Source: an uncultured Pseudanabaenaceae cyanobacterium
GTDB taxonomy: Bacteria > Cyanobacteriota > Cyanobacteriia > Pseudanabaenales > Pseudanabaenaceae
Length of the DNA stretch: 64,000 nucleotides
Assembly: GCA_937927915.1 (NCBI GenBank)
Contig: CALGKB010000003.1
Span: 1-64,000, forward strand
Direction of reading: 5' to 3'
In this document: piece after piece, positions 1 to 9,339 of the stretch
Layout of the letters: every line of letters begins with the position of its first letter
Position numbering within the stretch: position 1 is the stretch's first letter
Translations under genes and position numbers: made by a program
Notes under the pieces: generated by a model
What the model saw: only the letters and a program-made list of their open reading frames with translations
Databases searched by the model: none
What the model was told of the DNA's origin: nothing

Positions 1-605
1 GGGGGAGGAGGGGGTGCTGCCTCCTTCTTGGGGGGGGTGGGCTTAGGAACAGGTTTACGGAGGGTAGGTGGCTCTGGCTTTTTCAGAGGGGGGGTAGGGC
101 GCTGCGGTTCACTGGGGACAGTGGCTGCCTCCAGTTTTTTCGGGGTCGGTTGGGGTTTGACGGGGGGTTCTGGCTTTTTCAGGGGGGGCTGGGGTTTGAC
201 GGGGGGCGATACGGGTTCCTCCCCTGGGGGTGGGGCAACAACTTCTGCCTTGGGCATTGTCGGTTTAGCCTGCAGGATAGGGGGTTCTACTTTGGGAGTA
301 GGGGGGGTAGGCTGCGGTTTACTGGGGGGAGCCACCAGTTTTACCTCTGGCTTGGAAACAGTGACAATCTTGGTTTTAGGGGTTTCTTCTTTTTCTTTTA
401 CTTCCTTGCTGCGGCTGGGCTTGGGGGCGTTTTTGAGGGGACGATTACCCGCCCTGACAAAGGCTCTTACCTTTTCTGCTTCTTCTTCTGTGATCGTGCT
501 ACTATGACTTTTGAGGGGGATGCCGTGCTCTTCGCAAATAGCCATTACATCTTTGTTGTCCAGATGCAACTCCCTCGCTAAATCATATATTCTTACTCTG
601 CTCAT
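1..605 (-). CDS. infB: Translation initiation factor IF-2, N-terminal part (runs off left edge)
   Basis: The reverse strand reads from ATG at 605 without a stop to the window edge. The first residues, [19 protein letters not shown], and the following [16 protein letters not shown] are the IF2_N helix-turn-helix-like module at the start of cyanobacterial IF-2, the GTPase that brings initiator tRNA to the 30S subunit. About residue 60 onward is a long Pro/Lys/Glu-rich linker with repeated [11 protein letters not shown]-type units, typical of the unstructured IF-2 N-terminal extension; the GTPase domain lies beyond the window. The linker makes the plus strand very G-rich. Divergent from clpB. 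The identification rests on the N-terminal module and linker only. Confidence 0.88.
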   Translation of the reverse strand, partial: MSRVRIYDLARELHLDNKDVMAICEEHGIPLKSHSSTITEEEAEKVRAFVRAGNRPLKNAPKPSRSKEVKEKEETPKTKIVTVSKPEVKLVAPPSKPQPTPPTPKVEPPILQAKPTMPKAEVVAPPPGEEPVSPPVKPQPPLKKPEPPVKPQPTPKKLEAATVPSEPQRPTPPLKKPEPPTLRKPVPKPTPPKKEAAPPPP

Positions 606-645
606 GGGGTCGGGTAATCAAGTCCAGGATTTAATACTTTAGCCT

Positions 646-651
646 ATTATA
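646..651 (-). promoter_or_regulatory. Candidate -10 box upstream of infB
   Basis: The reverse strand reads TATAAT here, about 41 bases upstream of the infB start codon at 605. No good -35 hexamer stands 17 bases further up, so this is a -10 element only. In many bacteria infB is also read from an upstream nusA operon; here the upstream neighbour is the divergent clpB, so a local promoter is needed. Confidence 0.45.
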
Positions 652-680
652 GAAGCAAGTTGTAGCCTATCTGGGCAAAA

Positions 681-709
681 TTGTCTAATTGCAAGGGCTA
701 CGCTATCAT
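681..709 (+). promoter_or_regulatory. Candidate sigma-70-type promoter of clpB
   Basis: TTGTCT at 681-686 and TATCAT at 704-709 are separated by 17 bases, a good housekeeping-type promoter, with the clpB ATG at 733. I see no CIRCE-like inverted repeat between them, so HrcA control is not indicated by sequence. Confidence 0.5.
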
Positions 710-732
710 GCCTGGGAGTATCAACGAGTTCT

Positions 733-3318
733 ATGCAGCCAACTGACCCTAATCAATTTACAGACAAGGCTTGGGAAGCGATCGTGAAATCCCAAGAGGT
801 GGCGCGCCGCTTTCAACACCAGGAGCTGGAGGTGGAACACTTAGCTATGGCACTCCTGGAGCAAGAGGGTCTGACACAACAAATCTTGGCAGGTATTTCT
901 CTAGCAAGGTTACAACGGAATTTGGAGGAGTTTTTGCGTGCCCAACCCCGCATTTCCCATCCCAGGGAGTTATATCTAGGGCGCTATTTGAATGCCTGCC
1001 TCGATCGGGCTGCCGACCTGCGGGAGGAGTGGCAGGACACCTACATTTCTGTGGAGCATCTATGGTTAGCAATTGCGGAAGACGATCGGGTGGGCAAGCG
1101 GTTGCTACGGCAGGCAAGTTTGGACCGCAAGAAGCTAGAGACGATCGTGCAGTCTTTACGGGGGGCGCAGAAGGTAGTAGATGCCAATCCGGAGTCTAAG
1201 TATGCCGCCCTGGAAAAGTACAGTGTGGATTTGACTGCTTTAGCGCGGGAAGGGAAGTTAGACCCGGTGATCGGTAGGGATGAGGAAGTCAGACGGGTAA
1301 TTCAGGTCTTGTCCCGCCGCACAAAAAACAACCCTGTGCTGATCGGAGAACCGGGGGTGGGCAAGACGGCAATTATTGAGGGTTTGGCGCAGCGGATTGT
1401 GCGGGGAGATGTACCAGAATCTCTGCAGGAACGGCGCTTGGTGAGTTTGGATTTGGGGGCACTGCTGGCAGGGACAAAGTACAGGGGGGAGTTTGAAGAA
1501 CGACTGAAATCCGTCCTCAAAGAAGTGACAAGTTCCCTCGGTCAGATCATTCTCTTCATCGATGAACTACATACAGTGGTGGGAGCGGGGGCGGGGGCAG
1601 GCTCCGTCGATGCCAGTAATCTCTTAAAACCCATGTTAGCCCGGGGAGAACTACGCTGCATTGGGGCGACAACGCTAGATGAGTATCGCAAGTACATTGA
1701 AAAAGACCCGGCTTTGGAAAGACGTTTTCAGCAGATATTGGTAGACCAACCGACAGTGGAAGATACTATCTCTATTCTGCGGGGGTTGAAAGAAAGATAC
1801 GAAGTGCATCACGGCGTCAAAATTTCTGATTCCGCTTTGATCAGCGCCGCTACCCTTTCCCATCGCTATATCACTGACCGATTTCTGCCTGACAAAGCCA
1901 TTGACCTGGTGGATGAAGCAGCTGCCAAGCTCAAGATGGAGATCACTTCCAAGCCCATTGAGTTAGACGAACTCGATCGCAAGATCATGCAGTTGGAGAT
2001 GGAAAAGTTGTCCTTACAAAGGGAGGAGAATCTCACAGGCAAAGCAGCACAGGTAACAGCAGAGCGCATCGATCGCATTCAGAGGGAAATTCACAAGCTC
2101 AAACAAAAACAGACCTACCTGCAGGAGTTATGGCGGACGGAGAAAGAAGCGATCGATTTGGTCAAGGCACTAAAAGCAGAAATTGAACAGACCAAGCGCC
2201 AGATCGAGCAGGCGGAGAGGGAATTTGACCTCAATTTGGCAGCGGAGTTGAAATACAACAAGCTAACCGAACTAGAAAAACAACTGGACGAGGCAGAGTT
2301 ACAGATAGAGAGAACCCGATCGGAGGGTACATCCCTATTTCGGGAGCAGGTGACAGAAAATGACATTGCCGAAATTGTTGCCCGCTGGACAGGTATTCCT
2401 GTCAACAGTCTGTTGGAATCGGAGCGGCAGAAGTTATTGCGCTTAGAGGCACATCTCCATGAACGGGTGGTAGGACAGGAAGAGGCAGTGGCATCCGTAG
2501 CGGCAGCCATTAGACGAGCAAGAGCAGGGATGCAAGACCCCAACAAACCGATTGGTTCTTTTCTCTTTTTGGGACCGACGGGGGTGGGCAAGACAGAGTT
2601 AGCCAGGGCACTAGCACACTTTTTATTCAACTCCGACCAGGCTATGATTCGCTTAGATATGTCGGAGTACATGGAAAAACACACAGTTTCCCGTTTGATT
2701 GGGGCACCGCCCGGCTATGTGGGTTATGAAGAGGGGGGGCAATTTTCCGAGGCAGTTCGTCGTCGACCCTACTCTGTCGTTTTGTTTGATGAAATTGAAA
2801 AGGCACATCCCGACGTGTTTAACATTCTCCTGCAGGTACTAGATGACGGCAGAATTACGGACAGTCAAGGGCGCTTAGTGGACTGCAAAAACACGATTAT
2901 CATTATGACCAGCAATATCGGCAGTGACTTTGTGCTGGAGGGGGAGGGAGAAGAACAACGGCAGAAAGTGATCAATGCCCTACAAAGGAGTTTTCGTCCG
3001 GAGTTTCTCAACCGCATTGATGAAATTGTCATCTTCCATGCTCTCCGCCAAGAGGAACTGCGCCAAATTGTCAAACTACAACTAAAACGCATCACGGAAC
3101 GCTTGGCAGAACAAAAATTAGCGATTGCCCTTACCCCTGAAGCAGAGGAATTCATCATGGCAAAAGGCTACAATCCTGCCTTTGGTGCCCGTCCCCTCAA
3201 ACGCGCCATGCAAAAGCTGATCGAAAATCCCATTGCCGATGCCATCTTGGCAGGTAAATACAGTGCCGGCGAAACGATCAAAATTAGACTGGCAGACAAT
3301 CAGTTGGTTTTGGAATGA
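733..3318 (+). CDS. clpB: ATP-dependent chaperone ClpB (disaggregase)
   Basis: ClpB is a hexameric AAA+ disaggregase that pulls proteins out of aggregates together with DnaK/DnaJ/GrpE. At 861 residues it has the usual length. The Clp_N repeats cover about 1-145; the first AAA+ domain has Walker A GEPGVGKT near residue 204 and a Walker B LFIDELH; the Glu/Lys/Gln-rich M-domain coiled coil (about 410-530), which separates ClpB from ClpA/ClpC, is present; the second AAA+ domain has GPTGVGKT near 614, [13 protein letters not shown] and the C-terminal D2-small domain. The start [17 protein letters not shown] matches cyanobacterial ClpB1 better than ClpB2. It overlaps menD by four bases (ATGA), suggesting translational coupling, although the two functions are unrelated. 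Confidence 0.96.
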   Translation: MQPTDPNQFTDKAWEAIVKSQEVARRFQHQELEVEHLAMALLEQEGLTQQILAGISLARLQRNLEEFLRAQPRISHPRELYLGRYLNACLDRAADLREEWQDTYISVEHLWLAIAEDDRVGKRLLRQASLDRKKLETIVQSLRGAQKVVDANPESKYAALEKYSVDLTALAREGKLDPVIGRDEEVRRVIQVLSRRTKNNPVLIGEPGVGKTAIIEGLAQRIVRGDVPESLQERRLVSLDLGALLAGTKYRGEFEERLKSVLKEVTSSLGQIILFIDELHTVVGAGAGAGSVDASNLLKPMLARGELRCIGATTLDEYRKYIEKDPALERRFQQILVDQPTVEDTISILRGLKERYEVHHGVKISDSALISAATLSHRYITDRFLPDKAIDLVDEAAAKLKMEITSKPIELDELDRKIMQLEMEKLSLQREENLTGKAAQVTAERIDRIQREIHKLKQKQTYLQELWRTEKEAIDLVKALKAEIEQTKRQIEQAEREFDLNLAAELKYNKLTELEKQLDEAELQIERTRSEGTSLFREQVTENDIAEIVARWTGIPVNSLLESERQKLLRLEAHLHERVVGQEEAVASVAAAIRRARAGMQDPNKPIGSFLFLGPTGVGKTELARALAHFLFNSDQAMIRLDMSEYMEKHTVSRLIGAPPGYVGYEEGGQFSEAVRRRPYSVVLFDEIEKAHPDVFNILLQVLDDGRITDSQGRLVDCKNTIIIMTSNIGSDFVLEGEGEEQRQKVINALQRSFRPEFLNRIDEIVIFHALRQEELRQIVKLQLKRITERLAEQKLAIALTPEAEEFIMAKGYNPAFGARPLKRAMQKLIENPIADAILAGKYSAGETIKIRLADNQLVLE

Positions 3319-5039
3319 CCGATCGGAATTTGGCGTGGGGAAAAGTCATAGCCCAGTCCCTGTGGCAGGCGGGCGTTAGACAGGTATGTATTTCCCCTGG
3401 TTCCCGTTCTACCCCTCTAGTGTTAGGTCTGTACTTGTACCAAAAGTTGGAAATATATGTGCAGATAGATGAACGATCGGCAAGTTTCTTTGCTTTGGGT
3501 ATGGCAAAAGCACAACAAAGACCAGTAGCTTTAGTCTGTACCTCTGGTTCCGCGGTCAGTCATTATTTTCCCGCTGTGATTGAAGCCTACTATAGTCAAG
3601 TACCCCTGGTGATTCTCTCCGCCGATCGCCCCCCTGAACTGCGACACTGTGGCGCCCAACAAACAATTGATCAACTACATCTATTTGGGCACTATGTCCG
3701 CCAATTTGTGGAAGTGGGATTGCCCACAGAAAACCATCGGTATTTAGCCACCATTGTACAAGCTACTGTCAGTCGGGCTAAGCAACCTATAGCAGGGGCA
3801 GTGCATCTGAATTTTGCCTTTAGGGAACCCCTCTCCCCCCCGCAGTTAGACAGCAAATTTAGTGATAGTCCCCCCCTCTGGCAATGTCTAGCCACCAAAA
3901 CACAGCTGGCAAATTTAGATTGCTTACAGTCACTATTGGCGCACAAACGGCGGGGAGTTGTGGTAGTGGGAGTGAACAAATATCCGCTGTCAGAGGCACA
4001 CTTAGTCCATCAACTGGCACAAACTTTGGGTTATCCCCTCCTTGTGGAAGCAACGGGAATGCCCCGTCAAAATGTTATCAGCCACTACGACAGTTTTCTG
4101 CGCTCCCCCCCTTTAGCTACTAAATTAGCACCGCAAGTCGTCATCAGGTTGGGGGATATGCCCACCTCCAAAACCTACCGCCAGTGGCTAGAACAGCACC
4201 CCCACTGTCAACAGATCACGATCGGTGGCTACGACAACACAAACCCTACCCACAGTAACAATTATCAAATTCCTGTCGCTATAGGAGACTTTTGTCGACA
4301 GTTATTAGCTCACCTGCAGCCTCAGGAACCCGATGAAGAATGGCAACAGTTATGGCAACGGGCAAATCACCTTAGCCAACTAGTTTTAGATGCATGGATG
4401 GCAACTATTGACTATGCCTTTGAGGGGAAGATTTACTATGAGCTAGCTCCCCTTCTCCCCGACAATACAATCATCTACATTGGCAACAGCACACCCATTC
4501 GAGATTTAGATACTTACTTCCACAATTCCCAGCGGGTTACAGTTTTTTCCAATCGGGGAACTAACGGTATTGATGGTATGATTTCCAGCGCTATGGGGGT
4601 AGCCAAAGTAGCAACAAACCCCGTCTTACTTATCTGCGGTGACCTCACCTTTTGCCATGATATAAATGGTCTTCTCCTGGGGAAACTCAATGACATCAAT
4701 CTAACCATTTTACTCATAGACAATAACGGCGGCGCTATCTTTGAGATGTTGCCTATCTCCCAATTTGATCCCCCCTTTAGCCAACTGTTTCTAACACCGA
4801 TCGGGCTAGATTTCGCCCAGATTGTTACAGGTTATGGCGCCCATTGGCAAGAGGTTAGCAGTATTTCTCACCTCACCAGTGCTATTAAAGAGAGTCTGCC
4901 CGCCCCAGGGGTGAAAGTAATTAGCATTAAGACCGATCGGGAACGGGATTGGCAACAGCGCCACAACTTTTGGCAAAGAGTAATCCAAACGATAGAAACA
5001 AATTTATTGCTCTGCGGCGACGGCGAAAAGTTAAACTAA
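3315..5039 (+). CDS. menD: 2-succinyl-5-enolpyruvyl-6-hydroxy-3-cyclohexene-1-carboxylate synthase MenD
   Basis: MenD is a thiamine-diphosphate enzyme that joins isochorismate and 2-oxoglutarate in phylloquinone (vitamin K1, the photosystem I A1 cofactor) synthesis. The 574 residues show the ThDP fold: N-terminal PYR domain with [10 protein letters not shown] and the [12 protein letters not shown] segment, a central domain, and a C-terminal PP domain with [10 protein letters not shown] and the cofactor motif GDLTFCHD...LLIDNNGG. Length and motif order match the family. The ATG overlaps the clpB stop. Another gene of the same pathway, menB, lies at 23.2 kb, so the men genes are scattered. Confidence 0.95.
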   Translation: MTDRNLAWGKVIAQSLWQAGVRQVCISPGSRSTPLVLGLYLYQKLEIYVQIDERSASFFALGMAKAQQRPVALVCTSGSAVSHYFPAVIEAYYSQVPLVILSADRPPELRHCGAQQTIDQLHLFGHYVRQFVEVGLPTENHRYLATIVQATVSRAKQPIAGAVHLNFAFREPLSPPQLDSKFSDSPPLWQCLATKTQLANLDCLQSLLAHKRRGVVVVGVNKYPLSEAHLVHQLAQTLGYPLLVEATGMPRQNVISHYDSFLRSPPLATKLAPQVVIRLGDMPTSKTYRQWLEQHPHCQQITIGGYDNTNPTHSNNYQIPVAIGDFCRQLLAHLQPQEPDEEWQQLWQRANHLSQLVLDAWMATIDYAFEGKIYYELAPLLPDNTIIYIGNSTPIRDLDTYFHNSQRVTVFSNRGTNGIDGMISSAMGVAKVATNPVLLICGDLTFCHDINGLLLGKLNDINLTILLIDNNGGAIFEMLPISQFDPPFSQLFLTPIGLDFAQIVTGYGAHWQEVSSISHLTSAIKESLPAPGVKVISIKTDRERDWQQRHNFWQRVIQTIETNLLLCGDGEKLN

Positions 5040-5060
5040 ATACAGCGATGAATACTTCCT

Positions 5061-6254
5061 ATGGACAACTATCAAGGCACGATCGTTAGACGCAAAACCC
5101 GCCCTGTACAGGTAGGCAGTGTCACTATTGGGGGCAACGCCCCTGTGGTGGTGCAGTCCATGATTAACGAAGACACCCTCGACATAGATGGTTCGGTAGC
5201 AGCGATCCGTCGTCTGCACGAGATTGGTTGCGAAATTGTGCGGGTGACAGTCCCCAGCCTTGCCCATGCCCACGCCGTAGGAGAAATCAAACAAAAGCTG
5301 AGAAAAGAGTACCAAGATGTGCCCCTGGTGGCAGACGTACACCACAACGGCATGAAGATTGCCCTGGAAGTGGCTAAGCACGTGGACAAAGTACGCATCA
5401 ACCCCGGTCTTTACGTATTTGAAAAACCAAAACCCAACCGCACAGAATACACCAAAGCAGAATTTGACGAAATCGGGGAGAAAATCCGCGACACCCTCAA
5501 ACCCCTGGTACAGACACTAAAAGAGCAGGGAAAAGCTATGCGCATTGGGGTTAATCACGGCTCTTTAGCAGAGAGAATGTTATTTACCTACGGTGATACG
5601 CCCTTGGGCATGGTGGAATCAGCCCTGGAATTCATTCGCATTTGTGAAGACCTCGATTACAAGAATCTAGTCATCTCCCTCAAAGCCTCCCGTGTCCCTG
5701 TGATGATCAGCGCCTATCAATTGATGGTCAAGCGCATGGATGAACTAGGCATGGATTACCCCTTACACTTGGGCGTCACAGAAGCAGGGGATGGGGAATA
5801 TGGCAGAATCAAATCCACCGCCGGGATTGCTACCCTCCTAGCCCAGGGCATTGGGGATACCATTCGCGTCTCTTTGACAGAAGCCCCGGAAAAAGAAATA
5901 CCCGTTTGTTACGGCATCCTGCAGGCATTGGGTCTGCGCAAGACAATGGTGGAATATGTAGCCTGTCCTTCCTGTGGTCGTACTCTGTTTAACCTAGAAG
6001 AAGTCCTCCACAAGGTGCGGGAAGCCACCAAACATCTAGTCGGCTTAGATATTGCTGTCATGGGTTGCATTGTCAACGGACCAGGGGAAATGGCAGATGC
6101 AGACTACGGCTATGTAGGGCGTACCCCTGGTTACATCTCCCTCTATCGCGGCAGAGAAGAAATCAAAAAAGTACCGGAAGAAAAAGGAGTAGAAGAACTG
6201 ATAGCCCTGATCAAAGCCGATGGCAGGTGGGTTGATCCCCCTAGTGCTTCCTAG
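5061..6254 (+). CDS. ispG: 4-hydroxy-3-methylbut-2-enyl diphosphate synthase (ferredoxin)
   Basis: IspG (GcpE) converts methylerythritol cyclodiphosphate to HMBPP, the penultimate step of the MEP isoprenoid pathway; in cyanobacteria it takes electrons from photosynthetically reduced ferredoxin. The 397-residue protein has the TIM-barrel N-terminus (start [16 protein letters not shown]) and the three cysteines that bind the [4Fe-4S] cluster: Cys302 and Cys305 in CPSCGRT and Cys336 in CIVNGPGE, where the following Glu is the fourth ligand in the family. It has the short two-domain form rather than the plant form with an insert. It begins 21 bases after menD; no clear Shine-Dalgarno sequence precedes its ATG. 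Confidence 0.96.
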   Translation: MDNYQGTIVRRKTRPVQVGSVTIGGNAPVVVQSMINEDTLDIDGSVAAIRRLHEIGCEIVRVTVPSLAHAHAVGEIKQKLRKEYQDVPLVADVHHNGMKIALEVAKHVDKVRINPGLYVFEKPKPNRTEYTKAEFDEIGEKIRDTLKPLVQTLKEQGKAMRIGVNHGSLAERMLFTYGDTPLGMVESALEFIRICEDLDYKNLVISLKASRVPVMISAYQLMVKRMDELGMDYPLHLGVTEAGDGEYGRIKSTAGIATLLAQGIGDTIRVSLTEAPEKEIPVCYGILQALGLRKTMVEYVACPSCGRTLFNLEEVLHKVREATKHLVGLDIAVMGCIVNGPGEMADADYGYVGRTPGYISLYRGREEIKKVPEEKGVEELIALIKADGRWVDPPSAS

Positions 6255-6345
6255 GTTACGATTTTTTGCCCCTAGGCAGAGGTCCGGTATTGGGTGTAGA
6301 ATAACAGGCAGCAGATAGCTCTATCCCCTTTACCCACCCAACCCT

Positions 6346-6822
6346 ATGGCTGAACTAACTCTGCAAGACGTTTTACGGGAACTGCGCGCTGACATCCGCC
6401 AAGTGGGGCAGGAAATCAAAGAAGAGCTGCGGCAGGAAATCAGTGATTTCAAAGGGGAGGTCAGACAGGAAATAGACGCTCTCAAGGCAAATTTTGCCGC
6501 TATCCGTGCCGATGTCGATCAACTCAAAGTTGATGTGGCTTCCTTGCGTACTGATGTCGATCAACTCAAAGTTGATGTGGCTTCCTTGCGTACTGATGTG
6601 GATCAACTCAAAGTTGATGTGGCTGTTCTCAAAGTTAATGTGGACAACCTGAAAGGGCAGGTACAAGACCTGGCAAAGGAATTCAGCCTGGCGCAAAAAT
6701 GGCAGGATAGGACATGGGATGTGGTTAAATGGGTAGGGGGTATCAGTGCAGGTTTGGCAGTAAGTGCCTCGATCGCTATTTTGGTGACCTTCATTCGCGT
6801 GGCAATTCTTGCAGGAGGATAG
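6346..6822 (+). CDS. Membrane-anchored coiled-coil protein with 14-residue repeats, function unknown
   Basis: A 158-residue protein with no enzyme motif. Residues about 5-120 form a continuous coiled coil; its centre consists of 14-residue units VDQLKVDVASLRTD repeated two to three times and then degenerating. A single hydrophobic helix near 125-155 (WVGGISAGLAVSASIAILVTF) probably anchors it in the membrane with the coiled coil outside the bilayer. It resembles short tail-anchored coiled-coil proteins (DUF1640/t-SNARE-like in architecture), but composition-driven similarity is unreliable. It ends three bases before the chemoreceptor gene, whose ribosome-binding site lies inside its last codons, so the two are probably co-translated. 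Confidence 0.8.
   Translation: MAELTLQDVLRELRADIRQVGQEIKEELRQEISDFKGEVRQEIDALKANFAAIRADVDQLKVDVASLRTDVDQLKVDVASLRTDVDQLKVDVAVLKVNVDNLKGQVQDLAKEFSLAQKWQDRTWDVVKWVGGISAGLAVSASIAILVTFIRVAILAGG
6511..6636 (+). repeat. Three tandem 42-bp repeats inside the coiled-coil gene
   Basis: Units start at 6511, 6553 and 6595. The first two are identical over 42 bases; the third differs by one base in its first third and diverges in its last 12 bases. Each unit encodes 14 residues, i.e. two heptads, so gain or loss of a unit keeps both frame and coiled-coil register. Near-identity including third codon positions points to recent duplication by slippage. Confidence 0.92.
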
Positions 6823-6825
6823 TTA

Positions 6826-9288
6826 ATGCTAGTAGAAGCGGGAAAACAAGAACAGAGTATTGCCTTGCTCAGGCTAGCTAAGAAGCCCAAGTTGCAGCGC
6901 TTCTGGCGAGATTTGAGTTTGCGGTGGAAGATTACTATTTCTCTGTGGTTGGCTGCTGCCGTACCTGTACTCATAGTGACGCAATTTAATGTGCAGTATT
7001 CCCGCACTAACTACATTAAAAACCTAACGCAGAGTCTAGAACAAAAGGGGGCATTCTTTACGTCGGACTTTGTGCTGTGGTCCCTGGAAGAGGCAAAACC
7101 AGAAGCGGAACAAATTGCTAAAACCGTCGAAGCTCAGGGAGTCAGTCTGACCAACGTACAGGAGCTAGCCCCTCTGCTGCAACTGACTAGCAATGTAGAG
7201 CCAGAATCAATTAAAAATTTTAAGTTAATTGTGAATAGGCAAGGACAGGTGGTAGCGGGAGTGGCACAGACTATAGATGATAGGTTTGTAGATAATCCCC
7301 CCCTGGTTGCCAAAGATCAAGTCTATCGTCCCGCCTATCGTGTCCTTAGTATTCCCAGTGGTGTTCCTTTGGGCGATTTAGAGATACTTAGGGCTACTCT
7401 AACTACGGGTCAACCCCAGAGCGGTATGGAGTTGGTAAGGAGTAGCATCCTGCAAAAGCTAGGGTTAGCCGAGCAAGCCCGGATTACCCCCCGTCCCCAA
7501 AAGATAGCGGGTTTGAAGCCAGAGGAAGCGCCTTTTCCTGAGGGGAAATTTGACGTGGAAAACGGCAAGACTGGTCTGGTGAGCATTGCCACTCATCCTA
7601 TTCAGCAGGGTAATAGTGTAGTGGGGGTGGTGGTGATTGGCTCTCTCCTCAATCGCAATTACGGTATTGTGGATGTTTTCCAAGCTAAAAATGATGTGCC
7701 GGTGGCTACTATTTTTGCCCAAGATTTTCGCGTCAACACTTCTATCCCCTACATAGACCCTAGTACAGGTAAACCTGATGGTTCCAGAGCGATCGGTACA
7801 AGGGTATCCCGGGAGGTGGCAGAGAAGGTCTTGCTAGAGGGTAAGAAATTTGTGGGGGAAACCAATATTGTAGGGCAGTTCTATCTCACTTACTATGAAC
7901 CTTTGTTCAACCACAAGCAGCAGCCAGTCGGTATATCTTTTATCGGTACTTCCCGGCGAGAAGTTGATGCAGCTTTGCGTACAGCCCTGCTTCAAAGTTA
8001 TGGAATTGGTGTAATTACTTTGATTGCCTTGGCGTTTTTAGGAGCCTATGTGGCTAACTCCATTGTTACCCCCATTCAACAACTAGCTAGTTTTGCCAGT
8101 TTGGCGGGCAAGGGTCAGTTACGGAAACTAGATACCGATCGGGCAGATGAGATTGGGCAGTTGGCAGAGAGCATCAACCAGATGGTGGAGAACATTGAAA
8201 ATTCCATTGCTGCCCAATTAGAGGAAGTACAACGATCGATGCAACTCAAGGAAGAGGCAGAGCGATTAGCCCAGGAGCAAAGACAACAGAAGGAGTTGCT
8301 ACAAAAACGGGCACTGGAGTTGTTGTTGGAAGTAGACCCCGTAAGTAGAGGGGATTTGACGGTACGGGCAAAGGTGACAGAGGATGAGCTGGGCACGATC
8401 GCTGACGCCTACAACTCTTTGATTCGCAGTTTGCGGGAGTTGGTATTGGGTGTAAAGGAATCAGCCACGACAGTTACCCAGAGCACGATCGCTAACGACC
8501 AAATGGTAAAGACGGTGGCAACGGGGGCAAAACAGCAGGTAGAGGCACTGCAGGAGGCACTCCAGCAGGTAGCAGTGATGGCAGAATCCCTCCAGGAGGT
8601 GGAGCAGCGCGCCCAGATTGCCCAAAGCCAGGTGAATGAAGCAGTAGCAGTGGTGGCAGAGGGGGACAAAGTGATGACCCGCACGGTGGCAGAAATTAAC
8701 GTGGCAAGGGAAAAGGTGACCAAGGCAGCGGAAAAAGTACAACTCCTAGAAAGTGCCTCCCAAAAGATTGCCAAGGTGGTGAAGTTGATTGGTAACTTTG
8801 CTGCCCAGACAAACCTCTTGGCATTGAATGCTTCCATTGAGGCAGCACGGGCAGGGGAAGAGGGGGAGAGCTTCAAGGTGGTAGCGGATGAAGTGCGGGC
8901 TTTGGCACAACGATCGACAGAAGCGACACGGGAAATTCGCCGCCTGTTGGAGGAAATTCAGGGGCAAGTGAATGAGGTAGTCAGTGCCATCCAGGAAGGA
9001 ACAGAGCAGGTAGCAGAGAGTACGGAGCTGATTGAACAGGCAAGGCAGAGGCTGCAAGCCATCAACGCAGTGAGCGCTGAGGTCAACCAACTGATTAACG
9101 ACATTGCCCAGGCCTCCCATTTACAGCTGCTTAACTCCGATCGGGTAAAACAGGTGATGACCCAGGTGGCAACGATCGCAACGGACAACTCCCAGCAGGC
9201 GGAAACAGTAGCCCGCACCTTTGATGAATTACTAGCGCTAGCGCAACGTTTGCAGCAGCAGGTAGGTAGGTTTAAGGTAAATTCTTAA
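6826..9288 (+). CDS. Methyl-accepting chemotaxis protein (phototaxis/pilus-type chemoreceptor)
   Basis: An 820-residue transmembrane receptor. A first membrane helix lies near residues 30-50 ([17 protein letters not shown]), followed by a roughly 330-residue periplasmic region that looks like a Cache-type sensor, a second helix near 385-410, a HAMP domain ([14 protein letters not shown] ... [14 protein letters not shown]), a second HAMP-like/coiled-coil stretch and a C-terminal MCP signalling domain. The hairpin tip reads [20 protein letters not shown], the CheA/CheW contact site. The start ATG follows GGAGG by eight bases. In cyanobacteria such receptors usually steer type IV pilus motility; no CheA/CheW/CheY genes are adjacent, so its array partner must be elsewhere. 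The ligand cannot be told from the sequence. Confidence 0.9.
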   Translation: MLVEAGKQEQSIALLRLAKKPKLQRFWRDLSLRWKITISLWLAAAVPVLIVTQFNVQYSRTNYIKNLTQSLEQKGAFFTSDFVLWSLEEAKPEAEQIAKTVEAQGVSLTNVQELAPLLQLTSNVEPESIKNFKLIVNRQGQVVAGVAQTIDDRFVDNPPLVAKDQVYRPAYRVLSIPSGVPLGDLEILRATLTTGQPQSGMELVRSSILQKLGLAEQARITPRPQKIAGLKPEEAPFPEGKFDVENGKTGLVSIATHPIQQGNSVVGVVVIGSLLNRNYGIVDVFQAKNDVPVATIFAQDFRVNTSIPYIDPSTGKPDGSRAIGTRVSREVAEKVLLEGKKFVGETNIVGQFYLTYYEPLFNHKQQPVGISFIGTSRREVDAALRTALLQSYGIGVITLIALAFLGAYVANSIVTPIQQLASFASLAGKGQLRKLDTDRADEIGQLAESINQMVENIENSIAAQLEEVQRSMQLKEEAERLAQEQRQQKELLQKRALELLLEVDPVSRGDLTVRAKVTEDELGTIADAYNSLIRSLRELVLGVKESATTVTQSTIANDQMVKTVATGAKQQVEALQEALQQVAVMAESLQEVEQRAQIAQSQVNEAVAVVAEGDKVMTRTVAEINVAREKVTKAAEKVQLLESASQKIAKVVKLIGNFAAQTNLLALNASIEAARAGEEGESFKVVADEVRALAQRSTEATREIRRLLEEIQGQVNEVVSAIQEGTEQVAESTELIEQARQRLQAINAVSAEVNQLINDIAQASHLQLLNSDRVKQVMTQVATIATDNSQQAETVARTFDELLALAQRLQQQVGRFKVNS

Positions 9289-9339
9289 ACTTTTTGGAGA
9301 TTTCGGCAAAAGGGGGGAGGATGTTGCTAGGATGCAAAC

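Noticed and set aside
28-581. Two plus-strand Gly-rich or Phe-rich open frames at the left edge
   Set aside because: They are shadows of the infB Pro/Lys-rich linker on the other strand; composition follows the G-runs and no start signal precedes them.
6511-6636. 42-bp repeats as a CRISPR array
   Set aside because: The units are directly adjacent without spacers, encode regular heptads and lie inside a coding frame.
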